64,000 nt of DNA from Castanea sativa (GCF_040712315.1 NC_134013.1:40536501-40600500); one strand, 5' to 3'. Shown: positions 48,150 to 59,186, numbered from the stretch's first letter. The notes: generated by a model not told the origin, from the letters alone. Numbers and translations are program-made.

Positions 48150-48507
48150 AAGAGCATTTGCATCAGTTTGTGAAAAAAAATAAATTAACGTAACTATTTT
48201 TCAAAAACATCTATATCAAATTATCTGTTATATATTCTATTTCAATGTAATATTCATTCTCTGTTTATTTATTTTACCATTTCAATAGATGGTAAAAAAG
48301 AGAGAAAAGGAGAAGAAGCAAGAGGAATGAATAAAAAATGATATGAACATAAACAGTACCCATGTATATTTACATGGCTACTTTATTTAGAATGTAAATT
48401 TGCACAATTTTAAATTTACATGAACTGTTGTGGATGATTTTTAAAGTTGAAATATGCAAAATTTACCTTTAAAGTTCTTATGTATTGATTGATGCAGTGC
48501 TCTATTA
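48150..48507. mobile_element. MITE with GAGCATTTGCATCA ends
   Basis: The left end AGAGCATTTGCATCAGT pairs imperfectly with the right end TTGATGCAGTGCTCT. The same terminal motif closes the insertion at about 60620. No coding content; the target duplication is not clear. Confidence 0.6.
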
Positions 48508-49217
48508 GAAAATGTTTTTCAAAATTAAATATGTGCTATGATAAGGAAAAATAGTATACACTTCTTACCTATATTTGATAAATTATTATGTAGAAACGAG
48601 GTAGATATAAATAGAAATAAGAAGAAAAAAAAATCTAAACATCTCCAATTAAAATTGTAACATGTAATTTTTGATATATTTGAGAAAGTTAAATAATTTA
48701 GTATCTAATCTCTATATATTAAGAAAATTAAGAAAGTTAGTTATGGCTTCAAAAAATGTCAAAAATATCCTTAATTTAATTAGATCATTTTTATTCTTAA
48801 AAAATAAAAATTAGGGTTAAAATTGTAATTCAACAAAATTAAAAAAAAAAAACTACCAAAAATTTGTTTCCTAAAAATTATCATACTCTCTATTTAAATA
48901 TATCTCACCTATGTCTAATACATATTTTTCCCTAAAAAATAGCTTACACTAAACCCAGCAAATTACTTCATTTCAAATCCTAAATTTTAGTTTCTTAAAA
49001 ATCCATTCTTGTATAACCATACTAACAATAGATATATTCAAATTGAAAAATTACTTTAAACTCAGAATTAAAAAAGAGCCTCATCACTCGTGCAGAGTGT
49101 GTGTGATAAAGCTAGTATGAACTAAAGTTCTCGACAATTTTTCATTCAATGTAAACAAATAAATTTCATGTACGTAACTCCCTTTTAGTGCATGGAATTT
49201 GAAAATTGAAAAATTAC

Positions 49218-49545
49218 ATAATTTTCACCTTAAACTATCACCATGATTGCATTTAACTCCTTGAACTGTTGAAATGTACTATTAACCCCCCAAAATTATA
49301 ATTGTGTTTCAATTTTCTCTTATTGTTTGTTTTTGTGTTTAACTCTGATAGAATTTAACATTAGAAGACCATATTATCACTCACTACAAAAAATTTTCGT
49401 TAAAATTAACAATAAAACAAAACAAATGACAAAAAGTTAAAGTGTAACATGATTTTAAAATTGAAGAGTTGATTCACATTCAATTGTGAGTTTGAAATTT
49501 TCAATAGTTTTTTTAAGGAGTTTAAGTGTTTGTGGTGATATTCAT
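49218..49545. mobile_element. Possible Mutator-like MITE
   Basis: Inverted segments on both sides (for example TTTAACTCCTTGAACTGTTGAAA against the complement of TTTCAATAGTTTTTTTAAGGAG) enclose AT-rich sequence. The ends are diffuse and no clear target duplication was found. Confidence 0.5.
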
Positions 49546-49647
49546 TGGCGGCTCCACGTTGACGTCAGGGTGGTCACATGACCACCCTAATAAAAATATT
49601 AAACACCATAACTTCGAATTCACAATAATTTGGGTTCAACAAAATAA

Positions 49648-49817
49648 AAGTAATGCTACATTCACAACTTTTTTATAATAATTTAACAACATATCCTATA
49701 TGGTAAGCTGTTATTGATTATAATTTGGGCCTAATACTAATATCGTTTTTTTACTCACTAATAGTAGCTTGTCGCATAAGATTTATTGTGAAAATATTTG
49801 GGACATAGCATTTCTCC
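49648..49817. mobile_element. hAT-like MITE related to the one at 26035
   Basis: The left end TAATGCTACATTCACAAC pairs with the right end's complement (AAATGCTATGTCCCAAA). The core AACATATCCTATATGGTAAG replaces the inner part. Flanks are A-rich and the duplication is ambiguous. Confidence 0.6.
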
Positions 49818-49982
49818 AAAAATAATTATTGTCCCCCAAACATAATCCTTAATCCCTTACACCAAAAGAAGGGGCTTAAATAACAACAATAAAAATTAGT
49901 CCAAATAATAATCAAAATAACCCAAACAAAAATAAGATTAAACCTAACAACAACAAGTGAACAAATTATTCAACAACACCTC

Positions 49983-49984
<2 letters not shown>

Positions 49985-50049
<65 letters not shown>
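49985..50049. repeat. (AT)n microsatellite
   Basis: About 32 TA units. Confidence 0.95.
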
Positions 50050-50052
<3 letters not shown>

Positions 50053-50365
50053 CTTTAATCATTCAAATTTATAAATCTCTCAACCTATTACTTAAAAATA
50101 ATCTCTAATTTCATTTATCCTTAAAAAAAAGACCAAGATTGATACTGTGGTGGTAATCTCTCCTTAGCGGTGCTAGCATTTGTACTTTCTTTGGTCACGA
50201 CAATTTTGCTCTCTATAGTGATTTTGTTTGTAGTTCACAGTTTCTCTTTTTCTTTGTTAGCAAAAAGAAATTATAATATTTCGTGTATTTGCGTGTTCAT
50301 TTTTTTGTGACATTAATATATTCAGGTATAATTTTTTTTTTAAATGAGGTAGACCAACCAAACAA

Positions 50366-51688
50366 GGATTTTTTGCCATGTAACACCATTTTATGAACAA
50401 TTTCGCTAGTTAGCAGGTTCCCAAAACTATTTAGGAAACTAGCATCTCAAGTCTTAGAGACTCGAGTTCAGTGTAAACTCGAGTTCCATATAGCTAAAAG
50501 AAAAGAAAAGAAGAAGGCGTATAGGGTATAGACCACAGAGTGAAGAAGAAGAAGAAGAAGAAGAAGAAAGAAGATGACGCTTTAAGACAACAAGGCATCT
50601 GATCCAACTTCGTTTAGGCCGAGCCCTGTCCCCACCCCTACTGCCATCGCCCGACTGCCACTTAGAGTTCTGCCGAACACCAACTCTTCGTTCTCTTTTG
50701 TCGTCACCGACACTGCCGATTGCTTTGAAAGCGATTCCCTAAGAGTAGATGAGAGCATGGAATTGGGATTAGGATTGGGGTTTGGTTCTTATTTTATTGT
50801 TGTTATTTTCTAGGATTGTTGTTGAGAGAAGAGAGTGTGGGCTTGGGCTTGGGCTTGGGCTTGGGATTAGGATTAGGATTGGAGTTTGGGATTTTTTTTT
50901 TCTTCTAAATAACCAAATCCCTCAAATAATTTCATTAGTTAGCAAGGTTTTGAAACGATTTAGCCAATCTAACAAATCGAGTCCCTTAGACTTGATTTTG
51001 CTCTTTGAAATCGTACCAAGAGGAGTGGAGTTTCAGTTGGAAATCGATTGTTTAACACTCGAGTTTCATACTCGAGAGTGAAGCACTCAAGTTCCATATT
51101 GAAACGAGCAAAAAAGAAACTCATGCAATAACAAAGATCCCACAAACCCAGATCCCACACGAACCCATAGCAAGGCAGAAAAAAACTTCCTACACGAACC
51201 CAAATCCCACACCCTGCTTTGAACCCAAATCTCCCTACAGCCAAACCCACGCCCTTTGATCTTTAGCAAAAATAACAAATCCAAACCCAGACGAATCCAA
51301 AGGGACACCGTATTTTCTGAGAGTTGAGAGAATACTTTTAAGTTTGTGAAGGTTCTAAGAAGTAGTGGAAAGGGCTCCTTCTTCCTCATGCATTTGGTTT
51401 CCTCCATTTCTATGTTTTTTAACGTGCAGAGCAGGAAATCGAGCATTTCATACTCGAGTTCCACTAGAAACTTGATACATACGGGCTCAATTTCAATAAT
51501 CAAAATTGAGTCTCTTAGATTGGATTTGTTAGATTGCTAGCACATAGAACTCGAGTCTCTATGATTCAAGTTGCTACAATAAACTCAAGTCTAAGAGAAT
51601 CGAGATGTTAGTTTTCTAAATAGTTTGGAAGCCATGCTTAACTTAAGAATGTGTTAGCATTTTGGTGTTAAATTGAAAAAAAAAATCC
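50366..51688. mobile_element. Old Mutator-like element with gene-like interior (possible Pack-MULE), 1.3 kb
   Basis: Outer ends GGATTTTTTGCCATGTAACACC and its diverged complement GGTGTTAAATTG...AAAATCC pair over about 120 bp; the arms share TAGGAAACTAGCATCTCAAG and repeated CTCGAGTT motifs. The flanks ACCAAACAA (50357-50365) and ATCAATCAA (51689-51697) agree at 7 of 9 positions, a decayed 9-bp duplication. The interior carries exon-like GC-richer pieces (50600-50740) and a GGGCTT repeat. The element ends 119 bp before the start codon of the TMEM234-like gene. Confidence 0.75.
50838..50883. repeat. (GGGCTT)n / (GGATTA)n hexanucleotide repeat
   Basis: Four GGGCTT units are followed by GGATTA units. 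It lies in the interior of the Mutator-like element. Confidence 0.9.
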
Positions 51689-51807
51689 ATCAATCAACCA
51701 TCTGATCTAGGGCTACGCACCTCGTTCCCAAAACATTCATCAAAGTCGACCTTTCAAGTGAAATAGAAATATGATTCAGACTGACCACAGTGTCTAAGTG
51801 AAACAAG

Positions 51808-52203
51808 ATGATCGGAGACGTAGAGAAGATGGTGGCGGTGGGTCTAGTGTGGGGCGCCACCAACGCCATCATGCGCCGCGGCGCTCTCTTGTGGGACCAA
51901 GCTCTCAAATCCACTCCAACACCATCGCCACAACACAAATTGCTCTCTTCCCTCAAAAACTGGTTCACCCTCCTCTCTATCTGGCAATACTCCATCCCTT
52001 TCTTCATAAACCTCTCGGCCTCCGCTACTTTCTTCGTTATTCTAAGCCACACTCCCATCTCTCTCACCGTGCCCGTCACCAATGCCACCACATTTGCTGC
52101 GACTGCCGTGTTCGGAATGCTGTTAGGGGAAGAGACCCGCTTGGCCCACGCCTTGTTTGGTACGGCCCTTATTGTTCTCGGGGTTTGGCTTTGTACGCAA
52201 TGA
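51808..52203 (+). CDS. TMEM234-like small multi-pass membrane protein
   Basis: A single uninterrupted exon of 131 codons from ATG (MIGDVEKMVAVGLVWGATNA) to TGA at 52201. The opening GLVWGATNAIMRRGA, a middle hydrophobic stretch (WQYSIPFFINLSASATFFVI), the SLTVPVTNATTFAATAVFG segment and the closing GEETRLAHALFGTALIVLGV fit the TMEM234 family. These proteins have four membrane segments and are related to one half of the drug/metabolite transporter fold. Length matches the family (about 120-165 residues). Its function in plants is not established. A Mutator-like element lies immediately upstream, so its native promoter may be displaced. The XTH gene is convergent, 555 bp away. Confidence 0.92.
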   Translation: MIGDVEKMVAVGLVWGATNAIMRRGALLWDQALKSTPTPSPQHKLLSSLKNWFTLLSIWQYSIPFFINLSASATFFVILSHTPISLTVPVTNATTFAATAVFGMLLGEETRLAHALFGTALIVLGVWLCTQ

Positions 52204-52758
52204 CTTTGTAACCCCAAAAGGGAGTTTTTTTTTTTTTTTTTTAACAAAAATTTTATGATCCATGTTATTTGGGGTTTTCAAAATGTAAAATTCATGTGGA
52301 TGTGGGGTTTGCATTGTTGGGTATTTTTTTTTTTTTGTTTCAGATTGCAATAGGTTTTTTTTTTCCTAGTCATGTGTTTGTGTCTGTAATATTAATTAGT
52401 TACTAGCTTATAATTTGAGGATAGGGAAATATCTGGATCTTATGGTTTTTATTGATTTGGTTGATGAAACAATATAATGGTTACATAAACCAAGTCCAGT
52501 GCCTTTATGTTTAACTATATAAATTGCATTGTTTCATACTTGGTTAGAAAATGAGAAAAAGCTGATTATTTCGTGTATTAGATAGTTCATAACTGACATA
52601 GACAATAACCTGTTACAAGGAACATAACATGTTCAATAAAAATAGCCAAAAAGCGACAAAGAAACCATATTTGGTATATGAACAAAAATAAAATAAATTC
52701 AATACGAATGAAACACAAACAACAATTGAAAATTTTAGCTGGATTGCTGATCCTCGTG
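52204..52758. other. Convergent intergenic region (TMEM234-like / XTH)
   Basis: AT-rich with poly-T runs (52225-52243, 52325-52339). It should hold both 3' ends; no definite polyadenylation signal could be chosen. Confidence 0.5.
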
Positions 52759-55057
52759 TTAGAATTGTTGTTTAAAACATTCGGGAGGTAGCTGTCCGTT
52801 GAACCTTTTTGTATCTTTGCAGTAGTCGTAGATCATAAAGTTGTCTCTCACCCAATTTAATTGACCAAACTTAGCATAACTCAACTGTTTGTATCCAGGG
52901 GAAGTATACCAATTAGCAGCAGTGGTGTTGGAAGCACATTGACTGATGCTGGCTAATCCTTGCCACAGGCAAGCCCTTGGCCTAAATTGACTGAATTTTG
53001 CAACAAAGGGTGAACAGGTCCAGTTGATCTTTTCAAGTCCTCCTCTTGTTGCCCAGTTATCTGCATTCCATAGGCTGGAGTAGACCCTCATCCCCTGCTT
53101 ATTGGGGTAAGCAATCCCTTCATTCCCGTAGTTTCTGAATACACGAATTGGTATACTGTCGACATACCACCTGAAAATATAGTGACAAATTCAGAGTTTA
53201 GGAACAGTTGGGTTCCTGGATTTTTATTAGGAATTATGAACCCATTGGGAGAATATAGGGAAATAAGCTCCAATGATTGGGAATGACAAAATTTGTTGAA
53301 ATTTTCAGGAGGGGAAGAGAATAAAGTCATAAACATCTGTTTGGGGGAAGCCGTTGCCATTTGGAAAAAAATGTCTTTCGTCTTATACAACAGGAAAAAA
53401 TGATTAACGGCAACCTGGTAAGTCTACTTACACTACTTCAGTGGGGTTCCAGTGTATGCTGTAGTTGTGGAAACCATCAGTTGGGTCAAACCAAGGGTAG
53501 AATTGCTGTTCCTTACTTCCATTTCCTTTTGTGTAGATGTTTGTGTGGATAATGTAAGGTTGTCCTGAAACATTCCCTAAAAACTCATAGTCTATTTCAT
53601 CGTGGTTGCTGCCACTAGAGGATAGCTGCAGACATTTGAGAAAGGGGAATTAACACTTTTTACCACACATTGGTTTTATGAAAGACATGCATGCTTTAGA
53701 GCTACGCAAAGTCTTTGGATGCAATATCTTCTCCTTCCTCCCATAAGCAAGGATAGAAGGTGAGGACATGGGTTCAATCCATATGGGGTGCATGCATGAT
53801 TGTCAAAATTCCGATCTGGATCCTACGATTTTATGATCTTACCTTTTCAAAACGATCCAAATTTTTCAAGGATCTTTGCGATCGTTCAGAATCGGTAGGA
53901 TCGTACGATTCTGACAATCCTAAATGACATTGGTTTCTTGTAATTTTCTTTAACTTGTCAGAATGCTTAGTTGGACCTAAATGAAAAATAAAATCCCAAT
54001 AGACCAAGTTTTTCCACTCTAATGTAGAGAGTGTCAGTTAGACCCAAATAAAAAATATCCCAATAGAGTGTCACATTTTGAGATTTTTTGCCTCTTTAAA
54101 TGATGCTTACAAATAAATGTACTGATGTATGATAATTATATCAATGAATATATAATTTATGTGATTATTTAACATACTAATGTGTATTTTTTGTTTTTTT
54201 CTCAAATAATGTAGGATTTTACGATCTACGATCCGATCCTACGATTTACAATCTCACCTACCTCTCACGATCTTATGTAGGATTCCGATTTTGATAACGT
54301 TGGGTGCATGTGTTGTATTTATTATAAAAAGATGTATGCTATTAATCTTATTTGACAAAGATAAAGTAATGATTTAAATGAATGAACTTACATAGTAGGC
54401 TGTCACTGTTCCAGCGGAGTTCCCAGGTACCAACTTAATGAGCATTTGAATGGTTCCAAATAAGAATGCTTGCTTTGATTGAATTCGAGTGCCTGAATAC
54501 CCAAGGCAGCATGATTGATTAATTAAGCAGAGAGAAATCATTATTATATGAGCTTTTGTATGTTCATTTCTCAGTTTCTAATATGAGATTCTATGATCTG
54601 ATCATAGGTTACATAACATGCATGTTTTGATAATTGCCAAGCTAGGAATGGACTAATTTGATTCCTGTAGATTTGGTAACTAATGGAGTAATCTGATAAT
54701 TTGGCTCACATGCAAAATTTTGTGTTTATGCTCAAGATATGCATTCGGTCTGTATTTGTTATATATGTGATTAGATGCATCAAGTGCAATGTACTTTATC
54801 TCGCAACAAAAAATTAAGCAGATAAAGCTAACAGTCAAATGTCAAATTGCATATGAGACGGATGATAAACAGATTATTTTACCTGCAGTTTTATCCAAGA
54901 CAAGTTGAAGATTATCACCATTGCCTAACATTGTAGACTGATTGTTAGCACCCGATGCAAAATACATGCTCTTAGAAAACTTGGCATTGACTAATATTTG
55001 ATTTAGTGCAATTGCAGAGATGAATACAACCATTAACAATGCTCGTAGCCTTGCCAT
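52759..55057 (-). CDS. Xyloglucan endotransglucosylase/hydrolase, 4 exons
   Basis: Exons in transcript order are 54883-55057, 54392-54492, 53432-53625 and 52759-53170, totalling 882 nt (293 residues plus TAA), all introns GT-AG and frame preserved. The N-terminus [20 protein letters not shown] is a signal peptide, probably cleaved after about residue 25. The family-16 active site is [10 protein letters not shown] (usual XTH: HDEIDFEFLG), with the catalytic Glu residues present. An N-glycosylation site (NVSG) follows directly, as in XTHs. The C-terminal XET_C region keeps four Cys (WTCSPF, RACLWQ, SQCASN, YDYCKD) and ends PPECFKQQF. The enzyme acts in the wall, cutting and rejoining xyloglucan during growth. 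Intron 2 carries a Mutator-like insertion. Confidence 0.96.
53795..54301. mobile_element. Mutator-like MITE inside XTH intron 2 (507 bp)
   Basis: It is flanked by the perfect 9-bp repeat GGGTGCATG (53786-53794 and 54302-54310). The inverted ends (ATTGTCAAAATTCCG and the complement of CGATTTTGATAACGT) are imperfect. The subterminal parts repeat TCCTACGATT/AATCGTAGGA motifs in both orientations. No coding content. Confidence 0.88.
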
Positions 55058-55079
55058 TTCAACTCCAATGAACAATTAT

Positions 55080-55620
55080 CAACTGCTTGTGTCAATCTAT
55101 GGAGTTGGAATGGGATGCTTTTTTGTCTTTGGTCTTTGAGGCTTTATATTGCTCTTAAGGGGCAACGTGCCCTGCTAATTTGAAACTTTCTTTGAGGATT
55201 CTTTATTCGGTCTAGCATATTTTGACCCCTGACATCTTGTCATGGTATCTCAGGAGGGAGACTTCGCTACATACAATGTCCAGCTTCATTCAGAATCAAT
55301 ATTCTTCAAAATGTTGGAGTTAAATATGTAAATTAGTCAAGCAAAAAAAAGAAAAAAAAAAAAAAGAAAAAAAGAAAGAAAGAAAGAAAAAAGATCATTC
55401 TGATTCTGATTTAATAGGGCCCTTCGAAATGGACGTTGACGGCTCTGATTGAATCTGATGTCAATGAGAGCAATGCTGACTTTAGAGGACTGAAAATAAT
55501 TTTAACTATAAACTATTTTATTGTTTATTTTGATAATCAATAATTTATTTGTACGTGACTAGGTGATAAGAAATGTCCATGTCAAGATTTAGGAATATGA
55601 GCAAGAATGGGGTGGGTGCG
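55080..55620 (-). promoter_or_regulatory. XTH upstream region
   Basis: Contains the XTH leader and an A/G-rich low-complexity tract (55340-55390). I could not name a TATA box with confidence. Confidence 0.4.
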
Positions 55621-55639
55621 GGGTAGGTAATAAAATGGC

Positions 55640-55850
55640 TTTCTTTCACCACACAGTGTAACTTGATGGTAAGAGTTTTTGTTTCAGTACTCAAGGAGGA
55701 GTGGTTCGAACAATAGCCTTAGTAAAGCGTGTCTGTTACATGTGGTATTATCAACCATTGATGTTTACGTGGCATGGGTTGATAAGCCACCAGAGACCTT
55801 TTTTTTTTTCTTTTTTTTTTTATTCAGAAAAAAAAAAGCTTTGCTTTCTT
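55640..55850 (+). mobile_element. Possible tRNA-derived SINE
   Basis: GTGTAACTTGATGGTAAG resembles a degraded A box and GTGGTTCGAACAATAGCC a B box, spaced about 45 bp apart, followed by a body and a long T-rich tail. The A box is weak and no target duplication was found. Confidence 0.35.
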
Positions 55851-55919
55851 TCTAAAAAACAAAGAAAAAGAAAAAGAAAAAAGAAAAAAGTATTAGCTTG
55901 GCTTTAGCTGAGACGTGGT

Positions 55920-56440
55920 GGGGAATCAGAAATTGGACTGTCGTGCGGGGGACTAAAATGGCTGATGGAAAATAATATACGCAAAACCATACAGCCTATT
56001 AGTAATAGCATTAACTACTAATATCAATAATTTTTTTTTTTTTTCAGTCTACGACCAAAAACATGAACCTGCTGCTATTTCAACCATGTCACAGTCACGC
56101 ATACAAGAAGTCAATGACTCTGTAGGACATTAACTAACCTACTAGATGGAAAGGTGCTGGAAGGAGGTCAGAAAGCTACAACCAGCTCAATACATATGTT
56201 CTGGATTCGCATTAAATATAAATAAGAAGCCAAATTCATCTTAGTACCCCCTCTTCTTTGATCATCACTTAATTGAAGGGCCTCTCACACCCAGGTTGAG
56301 GAAATTTAAAGTTGATTGTAGCTAGGGGGGGGGGGGGGGTAATGCTGGTTGGAATAAGAATCTCGTGCCCAAAGATATCATCATCTTTCTCATACTCATT
56401 ATCCCATGATAGAACAGGAGCAATAATCTATTTACTGAAA
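55920..56440. other. Intergenic sequence with poly-T and poly-G runs
   Basis: Poly-T at 56029-56044 and a G run at about 56326-56338. No gene recognised. Confidence 0.5.
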
Positions 56441-56447
56441 GGAATAA

Positions 56448-57606
56448 GACTAAAATCCAAGACTGCTCTAAGTTTTAATTTTTTTCATATCATTATTCTA
56501 AGTTTTAATTGTCATTTCAATTTTCTAAATTTCAAATTTTGTTAATTAAATATTCTATTAGGATTCTGTTAAATCTTTCCGTTTACCAACTAAAAAGATG
56601 CCGTTTTGGACTTCTTTTTATTAATTTAATTTTTTTATTTCGTAATTAAAAAAAGGAAAAACTATTATTATTATTATTTTTTTAACTAAGGGGAATGACG
56701 TCGTTCCCCTGCCCCTGCTAAAAAAAAAAAAAATCACCCCGGTAGTTACGGCTCCAGCCAAGTACAACCAAAGAAGGAATATAGAACAGCGACAATCATC
56801 TTTGAATGAAAATGAGAGCAGTTTCAAAGAAATCCATCAAACCAGTTGCAGCAGCCGGGACAGTGGAATCAAGTGTAACTAGAATGGAGAATATACAGAA
56901 CATGCCAAATAGCGCACTAGGGAACCTAACAGAAGCAGCCACAATCGCCGTTTTCAAAATCTTATCTGTTGCCAGGATAATCCCAAGCGAAATAATCAAA
57001 TGCGCATTCCTAAACACCTAACATGCATTGAAAAAAACAAATCCCATCAAGCTATAATGTCATTCAAACAAGGCCAGACTTCAGACTAGCAATGGCTCAG
57101 TGCCCATTTGATAACATGTTTCCAAACTGCCCTTTTTCATAGTACAACTTCTTTAAATTGATTTTTTCTAGGATCAAAATAATACCATTGTGCAAAAAAC
57201 TGAAGAAAAAGTCGTATCAAAAGGTTAGTGCCATGGATTGAATCATTTGGCTTAAAGAAGATAAAACACAGATTGAAAAGGCCGCCGGAGCTGGAGTTGC
57301 TAGAGTAGACCCTAACCCACCGGAGTACATCCTAGCCCATCGAAGTAGACCCTAGCCCGCCGGGAAATCCATCTACTTCTCTCTTGGTGTTGATATATCT
57401 CTTTATCTCGGTCTCAACCTCACAGTCCTTCGCCGATCTCGCAATCTCTGTCTCTTTCCCCAGCCGATCCCTAACTCTCTCTCTCTCTTTCCCCCCTCTT
57501 TCTTTCTCCCCCAATTTTCTCAGTTAGGGCTCAATTATAAAACTGAAATTTAAAAAATTGAAATGCCAAAAGTTGAAACTTAAAAGCGCAGTTTTGAATT
57601 TTAACC
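56448..57606. mobile_element. Pack-MULE carrying a PLGG1-like gene fragment (1.16 kb)
   Basis: The left end GACTAAAATCCAAGACTGC pairs with the right end's complement GGTTAAAATTCAAAACTGC, and the arms continue (ATTTCAATTTTCTAAATTTC against ATTTCAATTTTTTAAATTTC). The flanks AAGGAATAA (56439-56447) and AAGGAAAAA (57607-57615) match at 8 of 9 positions. The interior holds a gene fragment (56745-57020, minus) and a second exon-like, GC-richer piece (57250-57520) of unknown origin. Confidence 0.85.
56745..57020 (-). pseudogene. PLGG1: Fragment of plastid glycolate/glycerate translocator (LrgB-like)
   Basis: The minus strand reads HLIISLGIILATDKILKTAI, VAASVRFPSALFGMFCIFS, TVPAAATGLMDFFETALIFI and, after a TGA where Trp is expected, LSLFYIPSLVVLG. 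This is a stretch near the middle of the plant PLGG1 protein, which exchanges glycolate and glycerate across the chloroplast envelope in photorespiration. Only about 90 residues remain of a protein of roughly 500. It lies inside Mutator-like inverted repeats and was presumably copied from a gene elsewhere. Confidence 0.85.
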
Positions 57607-57859
57607 AAGGAAAAATGATAAGTGAATTTATTTTTTTGAAAAGAGGCATGGCCTCAATTTATCTATCTTTTTTTTGGAATGAAATAAATATTAGTACCAT
57701 TTATATTTTTGAGGTGAAAAACTGACAAGGCTTTAATTTGCAAATTTTTTTTTTTTTGATTTTCTCTTAATGGAAAAATATAGTAGAGTAGCATTTTGCA
57801 TATGCTGTGCACGGATTGACACACCAACAACAAGGTCTCTCATTCATGGATTGGGATCC

Positions 57860-58347
57860 GGGAAAAATAGGTGTTTTGCCCTTATTTATTTTAATCTAGC
57901 ACAATGTCTCTGTTTTGAAACTATTAAGTATTGTGTTCATGTTTTGAAATTTGATTTTTAGATAATCGAGTTTCCCATAAAACTTGATTTTATGATTATT
58001 GAATTCTAGGTAAGTTTTTGCAATGCTGGAGGGGCACCTATGGCTTTTCCCAATTTAAAAAATCCAACTGAAACTCGATTTTACTAAAATCGAGTTTTAG
58101 GAAAAGTAAAATCGAGTTTTAGGAAAAACTTACCTAAAACTTGATAATCATAAAATTGAGTTTCAATGTAACTCAATTTTTTAAAAATCGAGTTACATTG
58201 AAACTCGATTTTTAAAAATTCAAGTTACATTGAAGCTCGATTTAAAAAAATTTAAGTTTCAAAACAGGGACATGATATTTCATAGTTTCAAAATAGGGAC
58301 AATTTGCTAGATATTTTAAAAAATAAGAGTAAAAACTCATTTTTCCC
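57860..58347. mobile_element. Fold-back / Mutator-like inverted-repeat element
   Basis: About 110 bp at each end are inverted copies: GGGAAAAATAGG, CTTATTT, GTCTCTGTTTTGAAACTAT on the left and complements on the right. The centre is a series of alternating AATCGAGTTT and AAACTCGATT segments (57965-58255), giving a nested palindrome. No 9-bp duplication was found at these limits. Confidence 0.75.
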
Positions 58348-58729
58348 AAACATAAACAAGTATTAGTTGTTTTCACGTGTGTAAGTTGTTTTCACACGTA
58401 AGTTTCTAGTGGCGTTCGGTTCATAAATCTGTCGCAAAAAATAGCGTCCATGTCTAGAGGCAAGTTAGCCTACTAACAACTCATGATCTTGCTGGTTGGT
58501 GAATTGTTTCAGTAAAATAATAAAATAATAAAGTTATTTGATGACTTTCATAAACAAATTTCTGTAAAGTATACTATATATATCTTGCGATGTGCACCTT
58601 CTAGAATTCTTGACTAAACTCAAGAAGCACATTTAACAGTTTTTAAATTTTAGCCCCACAATTTTGAGTTTACAAACTTTTTTCCTTTAATAAGAGAATT
58701 TTTGTTTTTGTTTATTTATTTATTTTTTT

Positions 58730-58960
58730 TCTTGAGAAGAAAGACTTGAATATCATTAAGTTTGAAAGGCCAAATTGGTCTGAACAACATGAGCAGTATT
58801 AGGTGGCAGAGAAAAGTGAATTGAGGGATAGGAATACATTGGAACTAAGAAGCTAAACATTTTACATAAAAGATCAGATTACCATGTAATGCCAAAGATG
58901 GAAAAGGACTGATTAGATCTCTAATGACAATCTTAGAATCTCCCTCTACTGTTAGAGGGC
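58730..58960 (-). pseudogene. LINE RNase H C-terminal remnant
   Basis: The minus strand reads VEGDSKIVIRDLISPFPSL followed by degraded sequence with stops. VEGDSKxVI is the conserved strand with the catalytic Asp in plant LINE RNase H domains. The N-terminal part of the same domain lies at 60618-60740, beyond an insertion. Confidence 0.7.
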
Positions 58961-59120
58961 TAGTATTGGGGGTGTAAACAGCCTCCAATTGCTATTTTAG
59001 CAATTAAGAACCCAAAAAACGTGTTCCAATGTAAATCTTAAAAATTTTAGAATCGTGAACAGTAAGTACTTATATTTACAACTCACTGTTTATAAGTTTG
59101 TAAACACAAATAATATTAAT

Positions 59121-59158
59121 TTATTCTCTCTCTCTCTCTCTCTCTCTCTCGCTCTCTC
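59121..59158. repeat. (CT)n microsatellite
   Basis: About 18 CT units with one CG interruption, just upstream of the SINE target site. Confidence 0.95.
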
Positions 59159-59186
59159 CCCACTTCTCTTTCAAGTCTTTGAAACT

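Noticed and set aside
49546..49610. Possible transposon end GGCGGCTCCACGTTGACG with GGTGGTCACATGACCACC palindrome
   Set aside because: A short 18-bp palindrome without a partner end; not enough to call an element.
53740..53800. Possible SINE in the XTH intron (GGGTTCAATCCAT resembles a B box)
   Set aside because: No A box at the proper spacing; the adjacent MULE duplication explains the insertion better.
57332..57514. 60-codon minus-strand ORF rich in Lys/Glu/Arg
   Set aside because: It derives from a CT-rich leader-like stretch inside the Pack-MULE; no family recognised.
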